Notes: generated by a model from the sequence alone, not told the origin. Shown: positions 22,995-32,561, numbered from the stretch's first letter. The stretch is 64,000 bases of DNA from Sphingobium vermicomposti (GCF_011762025.1 NZ_JAASQR010000001.1:434001-498000); one strand, 5' to 3'. Numbers and translations are program-made.

Positions 22995-24328
22995 GCGACC
23001 TCTTCATCATCGGCGCTTCGGGCACTAAGGCCTATCGTCAGGCAATGGCCGCGATTGCGGAAAATATCGCAAACGCCAGCACCGAAGGCTATTCGCGCCG
23101 GTCAGTCACGACGGTCGAATCCGGTTCGTCCACCGCGACGATGACGACCTACATACCGCGCGCGAATTTCGGTGGGACCGAAGTGAAGGGCGTCAATCGC
23201 GCCGCCGATCCCTATCTGGACGCGGCGGTTCGCTATACCGGCACGGCGCTCAGCAATTCGACGGCGCGGCTGCGGTGGATGACCGACCTGGAAGGCGCGC
23301 TGAACGATACGGACACCGGCATCGGCAAGCTGATGACATCGATGTTCCAGAATATCGACAAGCTGGCCGCCAGCCCCAACGACACATCGCTGCGTGTCAC
23401 ATCGCTGGACAGTATCAGCCGGGTCGCGGAAGCATTTCAGCGCACCGCCGCCGATCTTTCGCAGGTTTCCAGCGGCATCGCCACCGAAGCAGGGGCATCG
23501 GTCGAAGCTATCAATCGATCCCTGTCCCAGCTGGCCGATATCAACAACAGCCTGTTGCGGGCCCAGCCGGGCACGTCGGCCCATGCACAACTACTGGACG
23601 GTCGCGACGCCGCGCTGAACACGCTGTCGGCCAATCTGAATGTCGATATCAGCTTTGGCGCGCACGACATGGCGACGATCAGCTACAACGGCACGACGAT
23701 CGTACAGGGCGACGCTGCCACGACGCTGGCGCTGACCGTCAATGCCAACGGCTCGATGGCGATCGCGACCAGCGGCGGTACCGCCCTTGCCGCGCCGTCG
23801 AACGGCACGCTGGGCGGCCTGTTTTCCGCCGCTGACACGACCGTGCAGCGCCGCACCAGCCTGGACACGCTGGCGCAGCAGTTCGTGACGGACATGAACG
23901 CCTGGCACGCCCAGGGCCTGACCAATGCCAATGTGGCGGGCGGCCCCCTCCTTTCCTACGGCGGCAGCGCGGCCAGCGTCGCCGCGCTCATCACCGACCC
24001 CGCAGCCGTCGCTACCAAGTCGGCGGACGGCACGCTCAACGGCAACCTGCTGACCGTTTCCACGGTTTTGCGCGGCAATGGCAGCGCCGAGCAGGGATGG
24101 ACGGCAATCATCGCGACGCAGGCCAATCTGCTTGGCTCGGTCAAGGCCGAATATACGACCGCACAGAGCCGCAGCGACCAGGCGATTGCCGCGCGGGAAG
24201 CCGTGAGCGGCGTCGATCTCGACATGGAAGCCGCCGAACTGCTGCGGTTGCAGCAGGCCTATTCGGGTTCCGCGAAAATCCTTCAGGTGGCCAAGGAAAC
24301 TGTCGACGCCATCCTGCAACTGATCTGA
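22991..24328 (+). CDS. flgK: Flagellar hook-filament junction protein FlgK
   Basis: First hook-associated protein, joining hook to filament. The 445-residue product has the rod/hook-family N-terminus (IAENIANASTEGYSRRSVTT), a long helical D1 region and the C-terminal helix GVDLDMEAAELLRLQQAYSGSAKILQVAKE. The start overlaps the flgJ stop (ATGA). Followed 12 bases later by flgL. Confidence 0.95.
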   Translation: MSDLFIIGASGTKAYRQAMAAIAENIANASTEGYSRRSVTTVESGSSTATMTTYIPRANFGGTEVKGVNRAADPYLDAAVRYTGTALSNSTARLRWMTDLEGALNDTDTGIGKLMTSMFQNIDKLAASPNDTSLRVTSLDSISRVAEAFQRTAADLSQVSSGIATEAGASVEAINRSLSQLADINNSLLRAQPGTSAHAQLLDGRDAALNTLSANLNVDISFGAHDMATISYNGTTIVQGDAATTLALTVNANGSMAIATSGGTALAAPSNGTLGGLFSAADTTVQRRTSLDTLAQQFVTDMNAWHAQGLTNANVAGGPLLSYGGSAASVAALITDPAAVATKSADGTLNGNLLTVSTVLRGNGSAEQGWTAIIATQANLLGSVKAEYTTAQSRSDQAIAAREAVSGVDLDMEAAELLRLQQAYSGSAKILQVAKETVDAILQLI

Positions 24329-24340
24329 GAGGGCTGACCC

Positions 24341-25186
24341 ATGGTAGGCATCACCAACAAGACGCTGATCGCCGAAATCCGTCGGCAGCAACAGCTTTCG
24401 CAAGGCATAGTCGAAGGCCAGACCGCCATTTCGACCGGCATCAGCCTGACCAAGCCGTCCGATAACGCGCTGGCATGGGTGCAGGTGTCGGAAATCGGCA
24501 AGGCGCAGGCCCAGCAGTCCGCCTGGAAAGCCAATATCAGCTACGGAACAACCCGCGCGGCCAACGCGGAAGCCAATCTGGAACAGATCACGACTTTGCT
24601 CGTGCGCGCGCAGGAACTGGTCACGTCCGCCCGTAACGGCAGTCTCAGCGCATCAGGACGCGCTGCGATTGTCGAGGAAATGAAGACGATCCGCACCACG
24701 ATCGACACCATGCTGACGCAGAAGGATTATCAGGGCGTGCCGGTGTTCGACGACACGCAAAGCGTGTTGGTGCCGGTCAGTCGTGGCCTGAACCTGGCGG
24801 TCGTCGGCACACGACAGGACGTGTCCGAAGGCATCGATGTCGACGGCACGCCCATGTCGCTTGATGACATCATGGCCCAGAATATCACCGCGCTGGAAAG
24901 CGGAACCGATGCCGACCTCATCGCATCGCTCGACGCCATCAGGGCGGGGCAGACCCATATCGTCGTTGAACAGGCGAAGCAGGGTGTGCGTGGCGATCGA
25001 CTGGACGTTATCGGCGAGCGGCTGACAAATATTGACCTGGACCTGAGCGAACGGCGCCAGGGGCTGGAAGCCACCGACCTGGCCGAAGTCATTTCATCGG
25101 TCAAAGCCAAGCTGCTTCAGCTGGAGGCCGCCCAGTCCGCCTTTGCGCGCATCAACCAGCAGACATTATTCGACCTGATCCGGTAA
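24341..25186 (+). CDS. flgL: Flagellar hook-filament junction protein FlgL
   Basis: Second hook-associated protein, related to flagellin. The 281-residue product has the flagellin-like N-terminus (AISTGISLTKPSDNALAW) and C-terminal helix (LEATDLAEVISSVKAKLLQLEAAQSAFARINQQTLFDLI, cited by its ends). Its place after flgK decides FlgL rather than a second flagellin. Last gene of the flgB-L run; about 146 bases follow before motA. Confidence 0.92.
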   Translation: MVGITNKTLIAEIRRQQQLSQGIVEGQTAISTGISLTKPSDNALAWVQVSEIGKAQAQQSAWKANISYGTTRAANAEANLEQITTLLVRAQELVTSARNGSLSASGRAAIVEEMKTIRTTIDTMLTQKDYQGVPVFDDTQSVLVPVSRGLNLAVVGTRQDVSEGIDVDGTPMSLDDIMAQNITALESGTDADLIASLDAIRAGQTHIVVEQAKQGVRGDRLDVIGERLTNIDLDLSERRQGLEATDLAEVISSVKAKLLQLEAAQSAFARINQQTLFDLIR

Positions 25187-25332
25187 TTAAGGCCGGTGCC
25201 GCTGCACCAGAACCGACCCAAAAAGCCGACGTCCTAAACCTCATGCTAACCATTCGGCATTAACCATCTGGTGAAGCGCCCTTTCGGTCGGGCGGAAGTC
25301 AGCGCCTAAGGGCAGAATTTTCAGGGGTAGAC

Positions 25333-26196
25333 ATGTTCGCAATCATTGGCCTGGTCGTGCTGCTCGCCATGGTGTTTGGCGGCTTCATCTTCACGGGTGG
25401 CGACATCGGCCCCGTTCTGCATGCCCTGCCCCACGAAATGCTCATCATTGGCGGCGCAGCTGTAGGCGCGCTGATCATCGGCAATTCCGCTGCGGACCTG
25501 AAAGCACTGGGTGGCGGCCTGGCCAAGGTGTTCAAGGGTCCGAAATACAAGAAACAGGACTTCCTCGACTGCATCTTCCTCGTTTCGCGCCTGATGAAGA
25601 CGCTGCGGGTCGAAGGGCCGGTCGCGCTGGAACCCCATATCGAGGAACCGGCCAGCTCCACCATATTTTCCGAATATCCGCGATTGATGACCGACAAGAC
25701 GCTGATCCACCTGATCAGCGACACGCTGCGGCTGGTCGTCGTGTCTTCGGGCACGCTCGACCCGCATGCGGTGGAAGAGGTCATGGATAATGCGCTCAAG
25801 ACCCATCATCACGAAGCGCTGAAGCCCGCCGACAACCTGCAGGGGCTGGCCGACGCGCTGCCCGCACTGGGCATCGTCGCGGCGGTTCTGGGCGTCGTGA
25901 AAACCATGGGTTCGATCGATCAGCCCCCGGCCATTCTGGGCGGCATGATCGGGTCGGCGCTGGTCGGCACATTCCTGGGCGTTTTGCTCGCCTATGGCAT
26001 GGTCAACCCCTTCGCCAATCGTTGCCGCGCGGTGATCGAGGCGGACGGATCAATGTATCATGTGGTCAAGCAGATCATCATCGCATCGCTGCACGGCCAT
26101 CCGCAGCCGCTGGTCATCGAAGCCGCGCGGTCCGGCCTGACGCACGCCAACCAACCGGGCTTTGCCGAAGTGTTCGACGGCATGCGGGGTAAATAA
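25333..26196 (+). CDS. motA: Flagellar motor stator protein MotA
   Basis: Stator subunit that with MotB forms the proton channel driving rotation. The 287-residue product has four membrane helices (about 1-20, 33-52, 168-192, 200-222), the cytosolic loop with DFLDCIFLVSRLMKTLRVEG, and the channel-lining PALGIVAAVLGVVKTMG and GSALVGTFLGVLLAYG blocks. Full-length MotA, paired with motB three bases downstream. AGGGGTAG lies just before the start. Confidence 0.95.
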   Translation: MFAIIGLVVLLAMVFGGFIFTGGDIGPVLHALPHEMLIIGGAAVGALIIGNSAADLKALGGGLAKVFKGPKYKKQDFLDCIFLVSRLMKTLRVEGPVALEPHIEEPASSTIFSEYPRLMTDKTLIHLISDTLRLVVVSSGTLDPHAVEEVMDNALKTHHHEALKPADNLQGLADALPALGIVAAVLGVVKTMGSIDQPPAILGGMIGSALVGTFLGVLLAYGMVNPFANRCRAVIEADGSMYHVVKQIIIASLHGHPQPLVIEAARSGLTHANQPGFAEVFDGMRGK

Positions 26197-26199
26197 GCC

Positions 26200-27255
26200 A
26201 TGGCCGAAAAGAAACGTGGCGGAAACGAGCCCGAACCAAGGCCGATCATCGTCAAGAAGATCATCGTCGAGGGGCATGGCGGCCACCATGGCGGCGCGTG
26301 GAAAGTCGCCTATGCGGACTTCGTGACGGCGATGATGGCCTTTTTCCTGCTGATGTGGTTGCTGGGCGCGACCACGGAGAAGCAGCGCAAGGGCCTGGCC
26401 GACTATTTCACGCCGACGCTGGTCGAAATGAAGATGGGGTCCGCCGGCTCCAACGGCCTGTTCGGCGGCGACTCCATGGTCAGCAAAGAGAATTACCCGA
26501 CGACGGGCGGTCAGGGCAATCTGGCCATCACCATTCCCCGCGACGCCAGCGGCACCAAGGATCAGGGCGGCAAAGCCACCCGCGCCGCCGACCGCGCCAA
26601 GTTCGAAGCGGTGAAGAAGGAACTGGAAGCACGCATGGCCCGCAACAAGGGCATGGCCAAGCTGCGCCGCAACGTGCGTTTCACCGAAACGCGCGAGGGG
26701 CTGCGCATCGACCTGATCGACGAATCCAATTTCGCGATGTTCGCCATGGGAACCGACCGGCTGCTCCCGCAGGCCCGCGAACTGGTCAGCGAAGTGGCGG
26801 GCGTCGTGCGGGGCATGCCCAATCCGCTGATCGTGCGGGGCCATACCGACAGCCTGCCCTACAGTTCGGGGCAGAGCATGAACAACTGGATGCTTTCGTC
26901 CGCCCGCGCCGAAGCCACGCGCAAGACGCTGGCGGCGAGCGGCATCGGCAACGATCGCTTTGCCCGGATTGAGGGCGTGGCCGACCGCGAACCCTTCGCC
27001 AAGGGCGACGTATATGACCCGCGCAACCGGCGCATGTCGATCATCCTTGGCTGGACGCGCGGCAGCGGTGCAGGCGACGAGAATGAGGCGATGGACGAGG
27101 AAACAAGGGCAGCAATCCGCGAACGTGATAATCCGGCGACAGTGGCGCGCACGGAAGCGGTCAGGATCGACATGGGCGGAACCACCCTTCCCCAGGGCGC
27201 GCAGCTGGTTAACCCGACAGCAGCGGGGACGTCGGGCAAGCCGGGGAAGCACTGA
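26200..27255 (+). CDS. motB: Flagellar motor stator protein MotB
   Basis: Stator subunit anchored to peptidoglycan. The 351-residue product has a basic cytosolic start, one membrane helix with the essential aspartate (WKVAYADFVTAMMAFFLL, Asp40), a plug/linker region, and a C-terminal OmpA-like domain with VRGHTDSLPYSSGQSMNNW and LSSARAEATRKTL. The aspartate and the H+-type sequence suggest a proton-driven motor. End of the plus-strand flagellar genes. Confidence 0.96.
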   Translation: MAEKKRGGNEPEPRPIIVKKIIVEGHGGHHGGAWKVAYADFVTAMMAFFLLMWLLGATTEKQRKGLADYFTPTLVEMKMGSAGSNGLFGGDSMVSKENYPTTGGQGNLAITIPRDASGTKDQGGKATRAADRAKFEAVKKELEARMARNKGMAKLRRNVRFTETREGLRIDLIDESNFAMFAMGTDRLLPQARELVSEVAGVVRGMPNPLIVRGHTDSLPYSSGQSMNNWMLSSARAEATRKTLAASGIGNDRFARIEGVADREPFAKGDVYDPRNRRMSIILGWTRGSGAGDENEAMDEETRAAIRERDNPATVARTEAVRIDMGGTTLPQGAQLVNPTAAGTSGKPGKH

Positions 27256-27289
27256 AAAATCCTCCCCATGCAGAACATGGAAGATGTGT

Positions 27290-28633
27290 TCAGACCGGGA
27301 GCACCAGGCTCGCTTCAAGCCCTCCGCCCGCGCGGTTCGTCAGTTTTAGCGCGCCGCCATGTTCGGCCATGATCGCGCGCACCAGCGCAAGGCCCAGACC
27401 CGCGCCGCCGGTTTCGCGGTTGCGTGAGCCTTCCAGCCGGGTGAACGGCTCCATCATTTCTTCCATGCGATCTTCGGCGATACCCGGCCCGTCGTCCGCA
27501 ACGGCCAGGCGGATCGCCCCATCCTCCCGCACGACGGACACATGGGCGCGCTCGCCATAGACGATGGCGTTTTCGATGAGGTTGCGCAGCGCCCTGCGGA
27601 TCTGCTGTGGCCGGACCGATGCCACAGCGCGCTCGCTATCGGCCATGGTGGCGGGAGAGCCAAGCTCGACAAAATCCTCGACCACCGCATCGGCCAGCGC
27701 CGACAGGTCGACTTTCTGCGCCGTTTCCGTACTGCGACCGGCGCGCGCCAGCGACAATATATCCTCCAGCATCCGGTTCATCTCATCGATCGTCTGCGAC
27801 ATGCGGGCGCGTTCGCCCTCATCCTCGACCGATTCGGTGCGGACGCGCAGCGATGCCAGCGGCGTGCGCAGATCATGACCGATCGCGCCGAGCATCCGGT
27901 CCTTTTCATCCAGCATCGCAAAGATGCGGCTGCGCATGGCGTTGAACGCCATGGTCAGGTCGCGAACATCGCCGGGACCGCGTTCTTCCACCGGGTCAGC
28001 CGAGCCGGTATGCGCGAATTGCTGCGCCGACCGGGTGAGTTGCCCCAGCGGTCGCGCCAACCGCCGCCCGACCCACAGCAGCGGGACAAGCACGATGACG
28101 TATAGGATCAAGGTCTGACCGATCAGCCAGCCGCCAAAACGCGGTGGGCGACCGCCGCTACGGCTTTGCGTCACCACCCATTTGCCCGGTTCATATTGCA
28201 CCGCCATCACCAGACGGCGGGGCCGGTTGTCGCCCGCAAAGTCGCCGCCCGCGCGCATACGCAGCCGTTCCCAACGGCGCAGCGGTGCCGGTTCGTTCGC
28301 TTCGACGACGCGAATCGAATAGATGCGGAGCCCGGCATCCGCGAACATGGCGAGCGCGCGCCGCTCCACTTCGGGACGGGCGTCTCCTGTCAGTTGCGGG
28401 GCGGTGTCGGAAAAACGTGCGCGTGGCCTGTCCCGCATGGGACGGTCGCCACGATTGTCCAGCGCATCGACGATGCGATACACGGCAGGCGCGGTCTGCG
28501 CCGTCAGCGTCAGGCTGTTCCGTTCGCGCAAGAGAAGGCTGAAATTGATCGCCTGCGCGACGAACAGCGCGATGGCGACCAGCAGGATGATCTGGCCGAC
28601 CAGGCTTTGCGGCCACAGACGAAAACGCGTCAC
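27290..28633 (-). CDS. Sensor histidine kinase (EnvZ-like)
   Basis: Membrane histidine kinase of a two-component system. The 447-residue product has membrane helices at about 12-35 and 168-189 around a ~130-residue periplasmic sensor rich in arginine, then a HAMP domain (about 190-240), the HisKA box GHDLRTPLASLR with His253, and an ATPase domain with NLIENAIVYG, DDGPGIAED and GGAGLGLALV. It overlaps the response regulator gene by ATGA. The stimulus is unknown; the EF-hand gene upstream hints at cations. Confidence 0.92.
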   Translation of the reverse strand: MTRFRLWPQSLVGQIILLVAIALFVAQAINFSLLLRERNSLTLTAQTAPAVYRIVDALDNRGDRPMRDRPRARFSDTAPQLTGDARPEVERRALAMFADAGLRIYSIRVVEANEPAPLRRWERLRMRAGGDFAGDNRPRRLVMAVQYEPGKWVVTQSRSGGRPPRFGGWLIGQTLILYVIVLVPLLWVGRRLARPLGQLTRSAQQFAHTGSADPVEERGPGDVRDLTMAFNAMRSRIFAMLDEKDRMLGAIGHDLRTPLASLRVRTESVEDEGERARMSQTIDEMNRMLEDILSLARAGRSTETAQKVDLSALADAVVEDFVELGSPATMADSERAVASVRPQQIRRALRNLIENAIVYGERAHVSVVREDGAIRLAVADDGPGIAEDRMEEMMEPFTRLEGSRNRETGGAGLGLALVRAIMAEHGGALKLTNRAGGGLEASLVLPV

Positions 28634-29349
28634 AGCTTTCTCACATCAGCGGACAGCGTATAGCCGCCGCCCCACACGGTCTTGATCAGCGTCGGGTTTT
28701 TGGGATCAGGCTCAATCTTCTTGCGCAGGCGGCTGATCTGATTGTCGATGGCGCGGTCGAAGGCGTTGGCTTCCCGCCCCTGGGTGATGTCGAGCAGCTG
28801 GTCGCGGCTCAGCACCTGATTGGGGCGCGTGGCGAAGGCGAGCATCAGATTATATTCGGCTGTCGACAGGGGCAACGCCACCCCTTCCCGGTCCACCAGC
28901 ACCCTCTCCTGCGTCTTGAGCAGCCAGTCCGCAAAGGCGTAGGTCGCGCCGTCGGGAGCAGTGACCCGCTGGCCTCCAGTCGCGACACGGCGAAAGATCA
29001 CCTTGATCCGGGCGACAAGCTCACGCGGGGAAAAGGGTTTCAGCACATAATCGTCCGCGCCCATCTCCAGCCCGACGATGCGGTCGGTCTCCTCCGACTT
29101 CGCGGTGAGCAGGATGACTGGGGTTTCGCTGGTTTCGCGGATGTGGCGGCAAAGCGACAATCCATCCTCCCCCGGCATCATGATGTCGAGCACCACCAGG
29201 TCGATGGCGTTGGCGTTAAGCCTGATCCGGGCCTCCGCCGCACTTTCCACGGCGGTCACCCGAAAACCGTTGCGCGACAGATATTGCGCCAGCGGCTCGC
29301 GGATCGAACGCTCGTCATCGACGAGCAGCAGATGGGGGCGTTCAGTCAT
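28630..29349 (-). CDS. OmpR-family response regulator
   Basis: DNA-binding response regulator, cognate to the kinase that follows. The 239-residue product has a receiver domain (LLVDDERSIREPL, phospho-acceptor Asp55 in VVLDIMMPGEDG, lysine in VLKPFSPREL) and a winged-helix OmpR/PhoB output domain (EYNLMLAFATRPNQVLSRDQLL and DRAIDNQISRLRKKIEPDP). Start at ATG 29349, 95 bases after the EF-hand gene. Confidence 0.94.
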   Translation of the reverse strand: MTERPHLLLVDDERSIREPLAQYLSRNGFRVTAVESAAEARIRLNANAIDLVVLDIMMPGEDGLSLCRHIRETSETPVILLTAKSEETDRIVGLEMGADDYVLKPFSPRELVARIKVIFRRVATGGQRVTAPDGATYAFADWLLKTQERVLVDREGVALPLSTAEYNLMLAFATRPNQVLSRDQLLDITQGREANAFDRAIDNQISRLRKKIEPDPKNPTLIKTVWGGGYTLSADVRKL

Positions 29350-29373
29350 AGGGGGTTCTTGTCATGGCTGCTG

Positions 29374-29417
29374 GCCGGTGGGAAGGGCGAAGGCAGCGCC
29401 CCACCCTTCCCACCGGC
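29374..29417 (-). other. Long hairpin between EF-hand and response-regulator genes
   Basis: GCCGGTGGGAAGGG (29374-29387) and CCCTTCCCACCGGC (29404-29417) form a perfect 14-base-pair stem with a 16-base loop. No T run follows on the minus strand, so it is more likely an intercistronic mRNA stabiliser or partial attenuator than a full terminator. Confidence 0.6.
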
Positions 29418-29444
29418 TGTTTGACGTCGATCAGCTTCTTGCGA

Positions 29445-30083
29445 TCAGTTCTTCGCCGCATCCCGGCGGGCCTGCCATGCGTCCCGCATCGTCTTGCGCG
29501 CCGCCTTCATCTCATCGGTGGAGACGGACCCATCCTTGTTGGCGTCTGCCTTGTCGAACATGGCGAGCGGACCTGCCATGAACTCGGCGCGGGTCAGGAC
29601 GCCATCCTTGGCGGCAGCGCCATGACCATCGCCCATGCCACGGAACATCATGCCCTTGCCCATGCCGTGATGATCGCGATGACCGAACCCATGGCCCTTG
29701 CGGCCGCCTTGGCGATCGCCATCCTTCCGGTCTCCGCGCGGCTGGTGGCCTGCGTCGAATTCAGCCCGGCTGATCTGACCGTTCTTGTCACTGTCCAGCG
29801 CGGCGAAGCGCTGGTCGAGGCGCGCCTTGCGGCCAAGTTCGCGATCCTGCTTGGTCAGCTGACCATCGCGATCATGGTCCAGCCGGGCGAAACGGGCGTC
29901 GAGGGCGGCGGTGAGTTCCGCCTTGCTGATCGCGCCGTCCTTATTGGCGTCGGCCATCATCATGCCACGATGCCGACCATCCTGACCATCATGACCGGGT
30001 TGCGCCGATGCGAGGTGCGAAGCGGCCAGCCCGCCGACAAAGAGCGAGCCAACCGCAACGGTTCCCAATAATTTGCGGATCAT
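29445..30083 (-). CDS. Secreted EF-hand protein
   Basis: Probable periplasmic calcium-binding protein. The 212-residue product has a signal peptide (MIRKLLGTVAVGSLFVGG, cleaved near ASA) and four EF-hand loops: DANKDGAISKAE, DHDRDGQLTKQD, DSDKNGQISRAE and DANKDGSVSTDE. Between the third and fourth lies a linker rich in His, Met and Gly (GHRDHHGMGKGMMFRGMG), which could bind a transition metal. ATG 30083 with an AAGGAAG site is preferred to an upstream frame extension. It heads a likely unit with the response regulator and kinase. Confidence 0.82.
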   Translation of the reverse strand: MIRKLLGTVAVGSLFVGGLAASHLASAQPGHDGQDGRHRGMMMADANKDGAISKAELTAALDARFARLDHDRDGQLTKQDRELGRKARLDQRFAALDSDKNGQISRAEFDAGHQPRGDRKDGDRQGGRKGHGFGHRDHHGMGKGMMFRGMGDGHGAAAKDGVLTRAEFMAGPLAMFDKADANKDGSVSTDEMKAARKTMRDAWQARRDAAKN

Positions 30084-30171
30084 CTTGTCATCTTCCTTCC
30101 AAAGGGTTCGATGAACGGCCATCGCCGTCCCTGTGAAACCCTTATGAGGAAGATTTGTCCCGCAACCTTGT

Positions 30172-30214
30172 CATGTCACCCGCCAAATTGTCGTAATTTG
30201 TAACGGGCGACATG
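30172..30214 (-). other. Hairpin between argG and the EF-hand gene
   Basis: CATGTCACCCG (30172-30182) and CGGGCGACATG (30204-30214) pair over 11 bases, with one G-U pair in the minus-strand RNA, around a 21-base A/T-rich loop. It could be a weak argG terminator or an operator for the two-component system. No T run follows. Confidence 0.4.
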
Positions 30215-30224
30215 AGTGTGACGA

Positions 30225-31442
30225 TTATCCGTCGCGGCGGCCGAGCAGGCGCAGGCGCAGCGCGTTCAGCTTGATGAAGCCCGCCGCGTCCCGTTGGTCA
30301 TAGGCGCCCGCGTCATCTTCGAACGTCACGACCTTTTCACTGTAGAGCGAGTGAGGCGATTTGCGACCGACGACCTGGACGTTGCCCTTGTACAGCTTCA
30401 GGCGGACGGTGCCGGTGACCTTGTCCTGGCTGTAGTCGATCGCCGCCTGCAGCATCTCACGTTCCGGCGAGAACCAGAAGCCGTTATAGATCAGCTCGGC
30501 ATATTTGGGCGCGAGTTCATCCTTCAGATGCGCCGCGCCGCGATCCAGCGTCAGCTGCTCGATACCGCGATGGGCGAGGTGATAGATGGTGCCGCCCGGC
30601 GTTTCATACATGCCGCGCGACTTCATGCCGACGAAGCGGTTTTCCACCAGATCGAGCCGCCCGATGCCATGTTTGCGGCCATATTCGTTCAGCGTTTCCA
30701 GCAGCGTCGCGGGACTCATGCCCACGCCATTAATCGCTACGCCATCACCACGCTCGAAATCGACCGTGATATATTCCGGCGCGTCGGGCGCATCCTCCGG
30801 GTTCACCGTGCGCGAAAAGACATAGTCGGGCACTTCTTCCCACGGATCTTCCAGCACCTTGCCCTCTGACGAGGTGTGCAGCATGTTCGCGTCGGTCGAA
30901 AACGGGCTTTCGCCGCGCTTGTCGCGGGGAATCGGGATCTGATGCTGCTCGGCGAACTCGATGAGCTTGGTGCGGCTGGCGAGATCCCACTCGCGCCACG
31001 GTGCGATCACCTTGATATCAGGCGACAGCGCATAATAGCCCAGTTCAAAACGAACCTGATCATTGCCCTTGCCGGTTGCGCCGTGGCTGACTGCGTCCGC
31101 GCCGACCATCTTCGCGATCTCGATCTGCCGCTTGGCGATCAACGGACGCGCAATCGATGTGCCCAGCAGATACAGCCCCTCATACATCGCGTTACCGCGC
31201 ATCATCGGGAAGACATAGTCCTTCACGAACTCTTCGCGCAGGTCGTCGATGAAGATATGCTCATCCTTGACGCCCATCAGCTTGGCCTTCTGCCGCGCAG
31301 GCTCCAGCTCCTCGCCCTGCCCCAGATCGGCGGTAAAGGTCACGACCTCGCACTGGTAAGTCTGCTGCAACCATTTCAGGATCACGCTGGTGTCGAGCCC
31401 TCCCGAGAAGGCAAGGACAATGCGGTTGATCTTATCGGACAT
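30225..31442 (-). CDS. argG: Argininosuccinate synthase
   Basis: Cytosolic enzyme of arginine synthesis: citrulline + aspartate + ATP give argininosuccinate. The 405-residue product is of normal length and has the PP-loop [17 protein letters not shown] near the start, the [13 protein letters not shown] substrate block, and [18 protein letters not shown] and [17 protein letters not shown] segments of the family. It is monocistronic as far as can be seen; a 16-base perfect palindrome lies about 50 bases upstream. Confidence 0.97.
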   Translation of the reverse strand: MSDKINRIVLAFSGGLDTSVILKWLQQTYQCEVVTFTADLGQGEELEPARQKAKLMGVKDEHIFIDDLREEFVKDYVFPMMRGNAMYEGLYLLGTSIARPLIAKRQIEIAKMVGADAVSHGATGKGNDQVRFELGYYALSPDIKVIAPWREWDLASRTKLIEFAEQHQIPIPRDKRGESPFSTDANMLHTSSEGKVLEDPWEEVPDYVFSRTVNPEDAPDAPEYITVDFERGDGVAINGVGMSPATLLETLNEYGRKHGIGRLDLVENRFVGMKSRGMYETPGGTIYHLAHRGIEQLTLDRGAAHLKDELAPKYAELIYNGFWFSPEREMLQAAIDYSQDKVTGTVRLKLYKGNVQVVGRKSPHSLYSEKVVTFEDDAGAYDQRDAAGFIKLNALRLRLLGRRDG

Positions 31443-31490
31443 GGGTGGAGCGACCTTCCTTCAAACTTGGCCTTGAACCTGGCGCGAAAT

Positions 31491-31506
31491 TACCGGCGCG
31501 CCGGTA
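31491..31506. promoter_or_regulatory. Perfect 16-base palindrome upstream of argG
   Basis: TACCGGCGCGCCGGTA reads the same on both strands and has no loop, so it suits a dimeric DNA-binding protein better than an RNA hairpin. It lies 49 bases before the argG start. No regulator is identified. Confidence 0.35.
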
Positions 31507-31556
31507 TCAGGGGTGGGCCTGAAGTGCAACCGAATCGAGAAGATGACGCATAAGCG

Positions 31557-31585
31557 AAAAGGCGACGGCAGCGCCATCGCCTTTC
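31557..31585 (-). terminator. Intrinsic terminator of the proline/alanine-rich gene
   Basis: On the minus strand GGCGATGGC and GCCGTCGCC form a nine-pair stem with one mismatch around a short loop, followed by TTTTCGC. It lies 20 bases after the gene at 31605-32561. Confidence 0.75.
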
Positions 31586-31604
31586 CCTTTGCATCATGAC
31601 AACC

Positions 31605-32561
31605 TCAGTGCGTTTGCGGTTTGAATGTCATTCCTCGTTTACGGTCAGCACCCATGCGGTAGACCGTCTGCATCTGCTGCGGTTCGGCATGGATGGTCTG
31701 CGGTGGTGCCACTTCATGGAACGACGGACTATGTCCCTCCACACGCTTTTCCTGCTGGGCGAGCAGGAACCGGGCTCGCGCCATCCGCTTGCGGGGCGTG
31801 AGGAAAGGGTTTTCCGCGCTGGGCGGCGCGGCGACCATGGCGGCCAGGCTACCATGCGCGCCAATGGGGATATGCATCTCGGCTGGCGCGGGAGTGGTCA
31901 GCACGGCGGGCGCGAACGGCGCGGTGGTCGGCTGATCGTCGTAGGCGGGATGGTCGAGCGCAGCACGGGTGCCGACCCGACGCCGACGGCTGTTCACTGC
32001 CGCAGCACCAAGGCCCAGCAGCAGCAGCGCGCCGCCCCCCAAAGCCGCGGGCAGAACCCAGCTAGTCGTTGCAGCGCTGTCATCAACCGGTGCAGGGGCC
32101 ACGGTTGCCTGAACGGGGTCTGTGGCCGTTACCGCAGGAGCGACCGAAGCGGTGGGCAGAGGCGCTGGTTCAGCATTCCGCTCAATCGCGGGCGGCGCGA
32201 CGGTCGGTGCTGCTGCACGCGTCGACCGCTCAGTGCGGGCGGGTGCAGGACGCGCAACGGGAACGGGTTTCGCATTTTGCTCTGCTGCTTCGCGTTCAGC
32301 CGCGGCACGGGCCTCGGCAATCCGTGCCTCCACCGGCGGGGTCGGCTGCACCATCGCCTGAGATGCGGCGGCGTCACTCGACACGGGGGAGAAGGGCACA
32401 GGCGCCGAATTCGCTGGGACCGAAGCGGGCGGCGGTACGGCCACCACCGGCGCGACGTCTGAAACAGGGCTTTCCTGCGCATAGCCATAGGTTGAAGTCA
32501 GAGCCAGAACCGCGGCAATCGCGGACCCAGCGGGATGGATTTTTGAAATATATCCTCTCAT
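31605..32561 (-). CDS. Proline/alanine-rich secreted, membrane-anchored protein, function unknown
   Basis: Not recognised. The 318-residue product has a signal peptide (residues 1-28, ending GYA), a low-complexity Pro/Ala/Val region (about 35-165), a membrane helix near residues 168-188 (WVLPAALGGGALLLLGLGAAA) followed by RRRR, and a hydrophilic C-terminal part ending with KRGMTFKPQTH. A putative coiled-coil (EARIAEARAAAEREAAEQ) is at about 78-95. The layout resembles the low-complexity envelope proteins common in sphingomonads. It has its own terminator. Confidence 0.7.
   Translation of the reverse strand: MRGYISKIHPAGSAIAAVLALTSTYGYAQESPVSDVAPVVAVPPPASVPANSAPVPFSPVSSDAAASQAMVQPTPPVEARIAEARAAAEREAAEQNAKPVPVARPAPARTERSTRAAAPTVAPPAIERNAEPAPLPTASVAPAVTATDPVQATVAPAPVDDSAATTSWVLPAALGGGALLLLGLGAAAVNSRRRRVGTRAALDHPAYDDQPTTAPFAPAVLTTPAPAEMHIPIGAHGSLAAMVAAPPSAENPFLTPRKRMARARFLLAQQEKRVEGHSPSFHEVAPPQTIHAEPQQMQTVYRMGADRKRGMTFKPQTH

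Noticed and set aside
24341..25186. Second flagellin
   Set aside because: Flagellin-like ends, but the position directly after flgK and the sequence fit FlgL.
25230..25275. Sigma-28-like TAAACCTC upstream of motA
   Set aside because: No good GCCGATAA-like -10 at 11 bases; the nearest (CGGCATTA) does not fit.
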